From JANQPX01 sp039197065 (lineage in GTDB: Bacteria; Pseudomonadota; Alphaproteobacteria; Geminicoccales; Geminicoccaceae): 64,000 nt of DNA. The stretch spans positions 62,001 to 126,000 of the forward strand of contig JBCCUL010000006.1 in NCBI GenBank assembly GCA_039197065.1, in the 5' to 3' direction. Each line of letters opens with the position of its first letter. Position 1 is the first letter of the stretch. Below, piece after piece: positions 15,239 through 23,977 of the stretch. The position numbers and the translations under genes were made by a program. The notes below the pieces were generated by a model. The model saw only the letters and a program-made list of their open reading frames with translations. It had not been told where the DNA came from and made no database searches.

Positions 15239-15658
15239 CTAAACCTCCTCCTCGAGTGCGACGACCATGCCGAGCACGCCACCGACCACCACGAGATAAA
15301 CACCGATGTCGAACAGGAGCGGCGTGCCGATCGCCAGACCCTTGTCACCGGGTGTGGCGCCGATAAAGGTCCAAAGCCCGGTCAGGAAAGGGGCGCCGGC
15401 AAGAGCGGCGATCAGGCCGGCGACAATAGCGGCAAGCAGACCCACCATGGCGATCGCTCGCGGATCGACCCTAAGGATGCTTCGGACCGCCGCCGGGCCA
15501 TCGGCGATGCCGTAAACGATGATCCCGGCCGCCGCAACCAGGCCGCCGATGAATCCACCGCCAGGCTCATTGTGACCGCGCAGGAGGAGGAAAATCGAAA
15601 AGAGCAACATCAGGCCGACGAGAAAGCGACTGATGGTGCGCAGGATCAGCGAATTCAT
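15239..15658 (-). CDS. mnhB: Na+(K+)/H+ antiporter subunit B
   Basis: 139 residues, four membrane segments, with the MrpB block GHNEPGGGFIGGLVAAAG. It overlaps the mnhA stop by four bases. MnhB is separate here and not fused to subunit A as in rhizobial PhaAB, so this is a seven-gene type operon. Confidence 0.95.
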   Translation of the reverse strand: MNSLILRTISRFLVGLMLLFSIFLLLRGHNEPGGGFIGGLVAAAGIIVYGIADGPAAVRSILRVDPRAIAMVGLLAAIVAGLIAALAGAPFLTGLWTFIGATPGDKGLAIGTPLLFDIGVYLVVVGGVLGMVVALEEEV

Positions 15659-17964
15659 CGGCTGCCTCCAACGGAGCGGCTGGGCGGACGAACCTTAAGG
15701 AGCGCGATGACCGCAAGCGCTGCCGTTGCCACCACCGCGACTTCGCCAAGGGTGTCAAGAGCACGGAAATCGACGAGGATGACATTCACGATGTTGCGCC
15801 CATAAGCCTCAGGGTAGCTCGCCTGCTCGAAGAAGCGTGTGATTTCCAGATCGATCGGCGTCAGCGCCACGCCAATGGTGATCAGCGCCACCACGAGACC
15901 GGCACCGATCGCAATGACCGCATCGCGTACCGCGCCGAGCCTGCCCGGATGGGCATTGCCGGCAAAGCCTGGCAGGCGAAGGAGGACGATCGCGATCAGC
16001 ACAACGAACAGGGTTTCGACCATCAACTGGGTGATGGCGACGTCAATGGCGCCAAACATCAGGAAGATGAGGGCGACACCGATGCCAACCAGCCCAAGCG
16101 CACAAATGGCGAGTAGACGGGACGTGCTAACCACGATGACGCCAGTCGCAAGGATCATGATACCGGTGACGATCCAGGCGATAAACGGCGCCGGCGTAAC
16201 CTGATCCAGGTCGATTGAAAGGCCGGACGCATAGAGACTGAGGTTGCCACCAACAACGATCACGATGAAAATCACCGTCAGATAGTGGCCAAGTGCACCG
16301 GTCTGAAGGCGGTTGGTAACGAACGTCGAAACTCGCTGGACGGTTTCCATGATCGCGTCGAATGACCGATCACCGGTCGTTGGCAGGACTGCAACCAGAG
16401 CATCAAGACCGGTGCGCACACGCTCTGCCTGCCAGAACAGAAAGGCGCCGATGGTAACGGTTACGACGCTCAGCAATAGCGGCAGGTTCAAGCCGTGCCA
16501 GAGCGAAAGTTTCACGGTCGTCTCTTCAAGGAGGACGCCTGTGATCGCAGGCTCGATCAAAGCCTTTGAAATAAGTTGGGGGGAAAGACCAGTTGCGAGG
16601 CCGCCTGCGGCAAGCAGCAACGGGCCAATCCACATCATGGCCGACGCTTCATGCGGGCTCCGCGGCAGCGTCTGGGTCTCGCTTGGCCGCCGCTTAAGGA
16701 AAACCCGAATGACGATGGCCATGGCGACGGCAACCATCATCGCGTTGGCAGCGACAGCGGCTGCAGCGATCAGATAGGGTTCCTCGGCGATGGCAAGCGC
16801 GCCTTCATATTTGAGCTCCTTGCCGATAAAGCCGAGAAAAGGTGGAAAACCCGCCATCGAAAGGGCTGCAAGAACAGCGATGATCGCCGTCATGGGCATG
16901 GCGGCAGCAAGGCCACCCAGCCTGTCGATGTCGCGTGTCCCGGTGCCGTGATCGACATTGCCGATTACCAGGAAGAGCGCACATTTATAGAAGGCGTGAA
17001 CGATCAGGAAGGTCATCGCCGCCAGCACAGCAATGCGCATGTCGGAGCCCAGGAACATGGTCAGGGTCCCGAGCGCCATCACCGTCGTCCAGGCCAGCAT
17101 CAATTTGAGGTCACTCTGGCGAAGCGCCATCATCGATGACCAAAGCGCCGTGACCGCACCAGCAATCGTCAGGGTATAGAACCAGACATCCGTCCCACCG
17201 AGCGATGGCTGCAGACGGGCCATCAGATAGATGCCGGCCTTCACCATGGTCGCTGAGTGCAGATAGGCGCTGACTGGCGTGGGGGCCGCCATGGCATTGG
17301 GCAGCCAGAAGTGGAATGGGAACTGCGCTGACTTGGTAAATGCGCCGATCAAGACCAAGCCCAGAATGGGCAGATAGAGTGGGTCCGCGGTGATCGCTGT
17401 GCCTTTGGTCAGAATCTCCGAGAGCAGATAGCTGCCGGCAGTTTCCGCGAGAAGGACCAGACCGACGAGCAGAGCGAGACCGCCGGCACCGGTGATCAGC
17501 AAGGCTTGCAGAGCTGATCGTCTAGCCTCGGGTTTCTCGTGGTCGAAGCCGACCAAGAGAAACGACGTGACGGTGGTCAGCTCCCAGAAAACGAAAAGGA
17601 GAATGACATTGTCGGCGGTCACCAGCCCGAGCATGGAAAGCATGAAGGCGAGCAGCAGAAGCTGCAGTCGACCGAGGTCACGGTGTCGTCTCAGATAAGC
17701 GGCGGCATAGAGGATGACGAGCACGCCGATGAAGCTGATCAGAAGAGCAAAAAGAAGACCCAAGCCATCCAGGCGGAAGGCGAGGTCGACGCCCAGGCTC
17801 GGCGCCCAGGGCAGGAGAAGCGTCGACGGCTCTCCGGACGCGACCGTGGGCACCTGAAGCGCGAAACCGATGGTAAAGGCTAAAGCTGAGGCAAGGGCTA
17901 TGAAGAAAGCAAATGGCAAGCGCGTTGGCGCATTTTCCTCGCTTAGCGTCATCGTGCTAACCAT
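15655..17964 (-). CDS. mnhA: Na+(K+)/H+ antiporter subunit A
   Basis: 769 residues with about twenty membrane segments, homologous to NuoL, with the Mrp-specific C-terminal extension. Typical segments: FVFWELTTVTSFLLVGFDHE, FTKSAQFPFHFWLPNAMAAP, HAFYKCALFLVIGNVDHGTG. It is the first gene of the operon, transcribed right to left. Mrp complexes give Na+ tolerance and alkaline pH homeostasis. The four-base overlaps all the way to mnhG imply tight translational coupling. Confidence 0.96.
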   Translation of the reverse strand: MVSTMTLSEENAPTRLPFAFFIALASALAFTIGFALQVPTVASGEPSTLLLPWAPSLGVDLAFRLDGLGLLFALLISFIGVLVILYAAAYLRRHRDLGRLQLLLLAFMLSMLGLVTADNVILLFVFWELTTVTSFLLVGFDHEKPEARRSALQALLITGAGGLALLVGLVLLAETAGSYLLSEILTKGTAITADPLYLPILGLVLIGAFTKSAQFPFHFWLPNAMAAPTPVSAYLHSATMVKAGIYLMARLQPSLGGTDVWFYTLTIAGAVTALWSSMMALRQSDLKLMLAWTTVMALGTLTMFLGSDMRIAVLAAMTFLIVHAFYKCALFLVIGNVDHGTGTRDIDRLGGLAAAMPMTAIIAVLAALSMAGFPPFLGFIGKELKYEGALAIAEEPYLIAAAAVAANAMMVAVAMAIVIRVFLKRRPSETQTLPRSPHEASAMMWIGPLLLAAGGLATGLSPQLISKALIEPAITGVLLEETTVKLSLWHGLNLPLLLSVVTVTIGAFLFWQAERVRTGLDALVAVLPTTGDRSFDAIMETVQRVSTFVTNRLQTGALGHYLTVIFIVIVVGGNLSLYASGLSIDLDQVTPAPFIAWIVTGIMILATGVIVVSTSRLLAICALGLVGIGVALIFLMFGAIDVAITQLMVETLFVVLIAIVLLRLPGFAGNAHPGRLGAVRDAVIAIGAGLVVALITIGVALTPIDLEITRFFEQASYPEAYGRNIVNVILVDFRALDTLGEVAVVATAALAVIALLKVRPPSRSVGGSR

Positions 17965-18054
17965 AAATCAACCCCGGGCAGGCAAGACTGCAGCATCGAA
18001 ACAGAAAAATCGAGTCCGGAGTATGCGCAATTAACCTTAAGAATTCATGAAGAT

Positions 18055-18081
18055 CCGGGGCGGGTTTGTTTCCCGCCCCGG
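18055..18081 (-). terminator. strong GC hairpin downstream of BI-1 gene
   Basis: CCGGGGCGGG (18055-18064) pairs with CCCGCCCCGG (18072-18081) around TTTGTTT, 20 bases beyond the BI-1 stop. The T-rich tail on either strand is short, so termination could be partial or need rho. Confidence 0.55.
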
Positions 18082-18100
18082 TTTGGCGCTCAACCCGTGG

Positions 18101-18826
18101 CTATTCCTGCTGTTGGCTACCGAAGAACTGCAGGAGCAGCATGAAAAGATTGATGAAGCTCAGATAAAGCGAGAGGGCTCCCATGACGGCAAGTTTCGAC
18201 ATGCTCTCGCTACCGGCACCATCGTCGTAGAGCTCTTTGATGCGCTGGGTGTCGTAAGCGGTCAGGCCAGTGAACACCAGCACACCGATGATGGAGACGG
18301 CGAACTGCAGCGCCGAGCTTTCCAGGAAGATATTGACCACCGAAGCGAGGATGACGCCGATCAAGCCCATGAACAGGAAGGAACCCCAGGCCGAAAGATC
18401 CCGCTTGGTGGTGTAGCCATAAAGGCTCATCGCGCCGAATAGGCCGGCCGTAATGAAGAATACGCGGGCGATGCTCGATCCCGTGTAGACCTGAAAGATC
18501 CAAGCGCTGGAAAGGCCCATAACGCCAGCAAAGGCCCAAAAGAGGGTCTGCGCCCTGGCGGCCGACATGCTATCGACCTTGAACGCCAAGAAGAACACAA
18601 AGCCCAGCGGGGCGAACATCACGACCCACTGCAGCGGCGTGCCGAAGATGGCGTTGTACAGGAAGGGCGTGCTGGCAACCACCATGGCGACCAGGCCGGT
18701 CAGCGCCAGGCCGAGGCCCATGATGTTGTAAACGCGCAGCATGTGCTGACGAAGACCCTCGTCATAGCCGGCGCGATCGATGGCACCGGGCTGACCGAGG
18801 GCGTGTGTGGAAAATTTGGTGTTCAT
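18101..18826 (-). CDS. Bax inhibitor-1 (YccA/YbhL-like) family membrane protein
   Basis: About 241 residues with seven membrane segments, typical for bacterial BI-1/TMBIM proteins that leak protons and Ca2+ or act on FtsH. Blocks seen: MGLGLALTGLVAMVVAS, MGLSSAWIFQVYTGSS, FTGLTAYDTQRIKELY near the C-terminus. Start 18826 is chosen because GAGGA precedes it by five bases; the frame extends to 18865 without a site. It stands alone between the mnh operon and the fasciclin gene. Confidence 0.92.
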   Translation of the reverse strand: MNTKFSTHALGQPGAIDRAGYDEGLRQHMLRVYNIMGLGLALTGLVAMVVASTPFLYNAIFGTPLQWVVMFAPLGFVFFLAFKVDSMSAARAQTLFWAFAGVMGLSSAWIFQVYTGSSIARVFFITAGLFGAMSLYGYTTKRDLSAWGSFLFMGLIGVILASVVNIFLESSALQFAVSIIGVLVFTGLTAYDTQRIKELYDDGAGSESMSKLAVMGALSLYLSFINLFMLLLQFFGSQQQE

Positions 18827-19078
18827 CGGTGTCCTCGTTGCGATGACGGAGTCACGTCGGGTCAAACTATGGGGCCGTCAGCAAGCCATGACCTGTCTTC
18901 AAAAGCATTGTCAGGCCGGAAAGCATACTGATTTTGGACCTTCACCCTTGTCTATATTTGGCCAGAGTGGGGCATCTTCTCTAATCGTTTGGCGATCGAT
19001 AATTGATCGAAAAAATCAATCAAACACCTCGATCTTGATTGTTGCAACCATTGCGTTCGATAGGGTTGGAACGACAAA
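18827..19078. other. non-coding gap upstream of BI-1
   Basis: The control region of the BI-1 gene. I see no credible gene in either strand. AT-rich patches occur near 18940-19030. No operator can be assigned. Confidence 0.5.
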
Positions 19079-19102
19079 GGCCGGCCATGGAAATGGCCGG
19101 CC
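19079..19102 (-). terminator. perfect 10-bp hairpin after fasciclin gene
   Basis: GGCCGGCCAT (19079-19088), loop GGAA, ATGGCCGGCC (19093-19102). Read on the minus strand it lies about 100 bases after the fasciclin stop and is followed by TTTGTCGTT. It is a good candidate intrinsic terminator for that gene. Confidence 0.6.
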
Positions 19103-19200
19103 GGTTGTCGTTAAAGCCTGAGCTTCGGCGTTGAACCCGAAGGCCCTGCTGCGTGTTTGGGCATCGCTAAGCAGAGGATCTCAGCAAGCTGCAGACCAAT

Positions 19201-19707
19201 TCAGTTGGGGAGGATCACTTGATCGATGACATGGATAACACCGTTCGAAGCCTCAATGTCGGGCTGAATCACGGCGGCATGCTCGATCTTGGTCATGCGT
19301 CCCGCGGAATTGATCTCGATCATGCCGCCCTGGACGGTCTCGAGCTCTTTCATCTCGCCGGCCAGGTCGGCGGACGTCATCTTATCCGGGACGACGTGGA
19401 ACGTCAGAATTTCAGCGAGGGTCTCTTTGTTCTCGGGCTGAAGGAGCTCATCGAGCTTGCCCTCCGGAAGCTGGCTGAAGGCATCATCGGTGGGCGCAAA
19501 AATCGTGAAGGGCCCATCGCCGCTCAGCGTTTCCACCAGGCCAGCGGCTTCGGCCGCTTGCAGCAGGGTGCCGAACTGACCGGCTTCCTTGGCGATATCC
19601 ACGATGGTCTGGTCACCGGCGTTGGCGCCTGCCTCGGCGGAAAGCCCAAAGACCGCCATCGGCGCGGCGAGTGCTGCGGCAAGCGCGAAACGTCGGGTCG
19701 AGATCAT
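19201..19707 (-). CDS. secreted fasciclin-domain protein
   Basis: 168 residues: signal peptide (MISTRRFALAAALAAPMAVFG, cleavage near AEA) and one fasciclin domain (GQFGTLLQAAEAAGLVE, FTIFAPTDDAFSQLP, GVIHVIDQVILP). Such proteins are periplasmic or surface adhesion-like domains, often stress or light induced in alphaproteobacteria. It is divergent from the OxyR-like regulator 241 bases away, which is a plausible regulator of it. Confidence 0.92.
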   Translation of the reverse strand: MISTRRFALAAALAAPMAVFGLSAEAGANAGDQTIVDIAKEAGQFGTLLQAAEAAGLVETLSGDGPFTIFAPTDDAFSQLPEGKLDELLQPENKETLAEILTFHVVPDKMTSADLAGEMKELETVQGGMIEINSAGRMTKIEHAAVIQPDIEASNGVIHVIDQVILPN

Positions 19708-19948
19708 GTCGGTCTCCTTCAGAAATATGTTGGATGCGTGAGGTTGGCGTCAGCCTTGCGATGTCGTGTTGGGGGCTGTCCGGGGGCACCGCCATCTAGC
19801 TTTCGCCAACCTCAACTGGCGAAATAGCCCTCATTGGTAATAGTTCTAATGGATTTTAAGGAAAGCTTTGATCGGCTTTTTCTATCGACGCAAAATCATT
19901 TCTGATATAGCACTACACCTGCCGATCCCCTCTCTCCAAGGAGAAACC

Positions 19949-20872
19949 GTGCCGACGCTCAAACAGCTCCGCTATTTTGCTGCACTTGCGCATACCCTTC
20001 ATTTCAGAAAGGCCGCCGAGCAATGCCATGTCAGCCAGCCGACCTTGTCGGGGCAACTGCAGGAACTCGAGGAGCGGCTCGGCGTGCAGCTCGTTGAGCG
20101 CAGCCGGCGCAGCCAGGTTGTGCTGACCCCGATCGGCCACACCATCGCCGAGCGTGCGAGGATCGTTCTGCGCGATGTGCAGGACATCGTCGATCTCGGC
20201 AAGCATGGCCAGCAATGGCTGGATGGCACCATCAAGCTCGGCGCACTGCCGACCCTCGGCCCCTATCTCCTGCCCCTCGTTCTCCCGGAGCTGCATCGAA
20301 GCCATCCCGGCCTGAAGCTCTATGTGCGCGAAGGCATGCCGGCATCGCTGATTCGCAGTTTGGAAGACGGCGAGCTCGATCTTCTCCTGTTCCCGATGCC
20401 GATCCGCCAGACCGATCTGGAGAGCACGCGCCTCTTTCGCGAGCAGCTCTGGGTGGTCATCCCGAGCGAGCACCCGCTTGCGGAAAAGCAGCAGATCGAA
20501 CGCGCCGATCTGAACGGCGAAACGGTGCTGGCGCTCGAGCCCGGCCATCGTCTCTACGAGCAGGTTGCCGATCTCTGCCGTGAGTTCGGCGCCGAGCTTT
20601 CCCATGATTTCGAAGGCACCAGCCTGGACACCCTTCGCCTGATGGTCGGCATGGGCATGGGCATCTCCTTCATGCCGACGGTCTACGTCCTCTCGGAGAC
20701 GCCGAAGGACGCGCAGGTCGTCGCCCGCCCGCTGAAGAGCCGACCGCCTACCCGCACCGTCGGCCTCGTCTGGCGCCGTCAGTCAGCCCGCGGTGACGAA
20801 TACCAGGCCCTCGCCGGCATCATCCGAGACCTGCTTCGAACCGGCTTGCCCGAAGTGACCGTCATCGATTGA
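19949..20872 (+). CDS. OxyR-like LysR regulator lacking the peroxidatic Cys
   Basis: 307 residues. The N-terminus (LKQLRYFAALAHTLHFRKAA, CHVSQPTLSGQLQELE) matches the OxyR subfamily, and the DTLRLMVGMGMGISFMP block matches the OxyR effector domain. In E. coli OxyR the sensing cysteines are C199 in GHCL and C208; here GHRL carries Arg201 in place of the first and Cys210 keeps the second at the same nine-residue spacing. A GTG start at 19949 is chosen for its AAGGAG site five bases upstream; the frame is open to 19868. So it is probably not a classic peroxide sensor. It is divergent from the fasciclin gene. Confidence 0.85.
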   Translation: MPTLKQLRYFAALAHTLHFRKAAEQCHVSQPTLSGQLQELEERLGVQLVERSRRSQVVLTPIGHTIAERARIVLRDVQDIVDLGKHGQQWLDGTIKLGALPTLGPYLLPLVLPELHRSHPGLKLYVREGMPASLIRSLEDGELDLLLFPMPIRQTDLESTRLFREQLWVVIPSEHPLAEKQQIERADLNGETVLALEPGHRLYEQVADLCREFGAELSHDFEGTSLDTLRLMVGMGMGISFMPTVYVLSETPKDAQVVARPLKSRPPTRTVGLVWRRQSARGDEYQALAGIIRDLLRTGLPEVTVID

Positions 20873-20988
20873 TCGTCGGTCGCCATCACGAGCGCTTAAA
20901 CCTATAAGCTTGGCACAAAGGCCCCTCTCCCTTAAGTTCCGGCGAATTGACTTTCTAACATGATGGCGCCCGCCGGGAGTGCCTATTG

Positions 20989-23844
20989 ATGAGTGAATTA
21001 CACGCGATCGCGAAACCCGAAGGCGCCAAGGCCGATGTCGTCTTCATCCACGGGCTCGCAGACGACCCCTTCGCTTGCTGGCAGCATGACACGTCGAAGC
21101 CTGAGGACTCCTGGCCCTATTGGCTGGCCAGCCAACGCCAGGACATCGCCGTCTGGACCCTCGGCTATGAGGCCGACAAGTCCTACTGGACCGGCGAAGC
21201 CATGGCGCTGCAAAACCGGGCTAAGGAAGTCCTGACCGTCCTGGAGCTGGATGATCTCGGCAGCCGACCCATCATCTTCGTCTGCCATAGCATGGGCGGT
21301 CTGGTCGCGAAGCACCTGCTGCGCACCGCGAGCGACATGTCCAAGCCGGAATGGCGTCTGATCCGGGACAACACCCGGCATGTCCTCTTCCTCGCCACAC
21401 CCCATGCCGGTGCTGACCTCGCCACCTTGATCGATCGCTTCGGCAAGCTCTTCAAGCCGTCGGCCGCAATTCAGGACCTGAAGAAAAACGCGCCTGTTCT
21501 GATGAACCTGAACGAATGGTATCGGGAGAACATTGGCGACCTCGGGATCAAGAGCCACGCCTTCTATGAGACGCGAAAGACGAGCGGCGTCCTCGTCGTC
21601 GAGCAAAGCAGCGCCGATCCCGGCATCACCGGCGTTGTGCCGATACCGATCGGCGCGGATCATCGCTCCATCGTGAAGCCAACCAAGGCAAGCGCCACGC
21701 TCTGCCGCTATCTCGACAAAGTGATTGATAAAGCGCTCTTGCCCGAATACCCCGATCCAGAGCCTACGGGCGGCGGGCCTGAGGAACAGGGCGGGAAGGC
21801 TCAAAAGGCTAATACTCGGGGTAGCGGCAATACGATTATTCAGATCAGCGGCGATGGCAGCAATGTAAATGTGGGCAGCCAGAACGAACCGACAGACCGC
21901 GCCGCCTCGTCAAAACGTGCGCTCGGCGTTCTTCCACCGGCGCACGGAAAATTCATCGGCCGCGATACCGACCTGAAGGACATTCGGGGCGCGCTGCTGG
22001 ATGGTGGTGCTGTCGTGACGGCGGTTGGTGGGATGGGAGGGATTGGCAAGACGGCGACGGGATTGGAGGTGGTCAAGGCGCTCCGGGAGGAGAAGGCGTT
22101 TCCGGACGGCGTGCTGTTCGTCGATCTCTTCGGCTTCACCGAGGGCAGGGAGCCGTTGTCGACGGCGGAAGCCCTGGTCCTGCTGCTGCGCCAGCTCGTC
22201 GGCTCTGAAGGCAAGCTGCCGGATGAGGTCGATCAGCTTCAGCTTGCCTGGCGTCAGATGAGCGCCGGGCGGCGGATGCTGCTGTTTCTGGACAATGCCC
22301 GGGATGCGGAGCAGATCAAGCCGCTCTTGCCGGGGGACGACGCCTGCCGCGTGCTCACCACGTCCCGCCATGTGATCACGCTTCCCGGTCTCAAGAGGAT
22401 CGAGCTTGGTCTCTTGAGCGAAGAGGACGCGATCGAGCTCGCCATGACCCGCGCCAACCAGGATCGGCCGGACCGACTCAGCCGCGAGCAGGCCGAGCGG
22501 CTGGCGGCGTGTTGCGGCCGGCATCCATTGGCGATCGAGGTCACGGTCTCAACGCTGAACGATGCGCGCTCGCTGAATGTCGAGGCGCAAATCGAGAAGC
22601 TCGGCAGCCTGGAAAAAACCGCGCTCAATATGGACGAGGTGAAAGCCGTGCTGCGCCTCAGCCTCGACCTGCTGGAGCCGGCCGAGCGCGCCGCCTGGTG
22701 CCGTCTAGGCGTGTTCGAGGGCGATTTCGATGCCGAAGCCGCCAAAGCGGTGATGGACGTCGAGGAAGCCGACGCCATCCTTGCCACCCTGGAAATTCGC
22801 AACCTCGTCGCCTGGCAGGATGACCGCCTCCAACTCCACGACATCCTCCGCGCCATCGCCCTCGAAGACTTGGAGCCCGCCGAACGTGAGGCGGTCGGTG
22901 AGCGCCATAGCCGGCATTACAAAGACGTTCTGGCTGCGGCTGAAAAGCTTTACCTGGAAGGCGAGGTCCTCGACGGTCTCCAACTCTACGATCGCGAGCT
23001 GCACCAGATCCTGGCAGGCCAGGCCTTCACAGCCTCCAGGATCGAAAACACCGATGCGCTCGCCCGCCTGGCCGCCGACTACGCCAATGCCGGCGTCTAT
23101 GTGCTCCTGCTGCGCCTCACGCCACGCGCCGGCATTGCCTGGCTCAACACCCAAGCCGCGGCTTGCCGCAAGCTCGGCGATCGTCAGGGTGAAGGGAGCG
23201 CTCTCTGCAATCTCGGCATTGCCTATGCTGGCCTCGGCGAGCCGCGCCGAGCCATCGAGCATTATGAGCAGGTTCTGGCGATCTTTAGCAAGCTCGGCGA
23301 TCGTCGGGGTGAGGGGAGCGTCTTCGGCAATCTTGGTAATGCCTATGCTGCCCTCGGCGAACTGCGCCGCGCCATCGAGTATTATGAGCAGGTGCTGGCG
23401 ATCTCACGCGAGATCGGCGATCGTCGAGTTGAGGGGAGTGCCCTCGGCAATCTTGGCATTGCCTATGCTGACCTCGACGAGCCCCACCGCGCCATCGAGT
23501 ATTATGAGCAGCAGTTGGTGATCACGACCGAGATCGGCGATCGTCGGGGGGAGGGGAACGCGCTCGGCAATCTTGGCATTGCCCGAAGTGACCTCGGCGA
23601 GCCGCGTCGCGCCATCGAGTGTCTTGAGCAGGCGCTGGTGATCGCACGCGAGATCGGCGATCGTCGGGGGGAGGCGAGAGCACGCTATAATGGGGCCGAG
23701 GCATGGAGGAGAATCGGCGACGAGGCGAAGGCGATTGACTGGCTCCGTCAAGCACTAGCAATCGAGGAAGCGATCGAAGATCCGACTGTCGATCAGACCC
23801 GCACCCGCCTCGCCGAATGGACGGCGGAACACGACGCCGGATGA
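20989..23844 (+). CDS. STAND protein: alpha/beta hydrolase, NB-ARC, TPR
   Basis: 951 residues in three parts. Residues 15-250: SERAC1-like alpha/beta hydrolase (VVFIHGLADDPFACW), nucleophile Ser101 in VCHSMGG and a likely catalytic His225 (ADHRSIV). Residues 255-310: Gly/Asn-rich linker with a TIIQISGDGSNVNVG segment. Residues 315-650: NB-ARC NTPase with Walker A GGMGGIGKTA (347-356), Walker B LLFLDN (431-436), TTSR sensor (457-460) and an LHD motif (616-618) in the place of MHD. From about 728: five 40-residue TPR units. This is the plan of a signalling NTPase with an enzymatic effector and a C-terminal sensor, as in antiphage and NLR-like proteins. The ATG at 20989 follows a TTG; GGGAG lies nine and six bases upstream respectively, so either could start. 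No defence genes flank it. Confidence 0.85.
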   Translation: MSELHAIAKPEGAKADVVFIHGLADDPFACWQHDTSKPEDSWPYWLASQRQDIAVWTLGYEADKSYWTGEAMALQNRAKEVLTVLELDDLGSRPIIFVCHSMGGLVAKHLLRTASDMSKPEWRLIRDNTRHVLFLATPHAGADLATLIDRFGKLFKPSAAIQDLKKNAPVLMNLNEWYRENIGDLGIKSHAFYETRKTSGVLVVEQSSADPGITGVVPIPIGADHRSIVKPTKASATLCRYLDKVIDKALLPEYPDPEPTGGGPEEQGGKAQKANTRGSGNTIIQISGDGSNVNVGSQNEPTDRAASSKRALGVLPPAHGKFIGRDTDLKDIRGALLDGGAVVTAVGGMGGIGKTATGLEVVKALREEKAFPDGVLFVDLFGFTEGREPLSTAEALVLLLRQLVGSEGKLPDEVDQLQLAWRQMSAGRRMLLFLDNARDAEQIKPLLPGDDACRVLTTSRHVITLPGLKRIELGLLSEEDAIELAMTRANQDRPDRLSREQAERLAACCGRHPLAIEVTVSTLNDARSLNVEAQIEKLGSLEKTALNMDEVKAVLRLSLDLLEPAERAAWCRLGVFEGDFDAEAAKAVMDVEEADAILATLEIRNLVAWQDDRLQLHDILRAIALEDLEPAEREAVGERHSRHYKDVLAAAEKLYLEGEVLDGLQLYDRELHQILAGQAFTASRIENTDALARLAADYANAGVYVLLLRLTPRAGIAWLNTQAAACRKLGDRQGEGSALCNLGIAYAGLGEPRRAIEHYEQVLAIFSKLGDRRGEGSVFGNLGNAYAALGELRRAIEYYEQVLAISREIGDRRVEGSALGNLGIAYADLDEPHRAIEYYEQQLVITTEIGDRRGEGNALGNLGIARSDLGEPRRAIECLEQALVIAREIGDRRGEARARYNGAEAWRRIGDEAKAIDWLRQALAIEEAIEDPTVDQTRTRLAEWTAEHDAG
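23171..23690 (+). repeat. tandem 120-bp repeats encoding TPR units
   Basis: Units start at 23171, 23291, 23411, 23531 and 23651, spaced exactly 120 bases. Each begins near AG-TCGGCGATCGTC and encodes a GDRxGEG, NLGxAYA, RRAIEYYEQ pattern. DNA identity between units is high, pointing to recent expansion or gene conversion of the sensor. Confidence 0.9.
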
Positions 23845-23977
23845 AACGCATAGTCGTTGTGCAGGTCTCTTGTGATGCACTAGATCTCTGCCTACCGATT
23901 TCCTTCGCGATACCGTCGGCGGAACGATCATGTCGGCGCCCGACTTTTCTTGAAACTATCCGCCATCGAGGTCCTGC

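Noticed and set aside
18055..19102. The two strong hairpins as riboswitches
   Set aside because: Both lie at gene ends and are simple stems, better explained as terminators.
20986..21804. Minus-strand frame over the hydrolase part of the STAND gene
   Set aside because: Shadow of the real gene, which has intact catalytic motifs.
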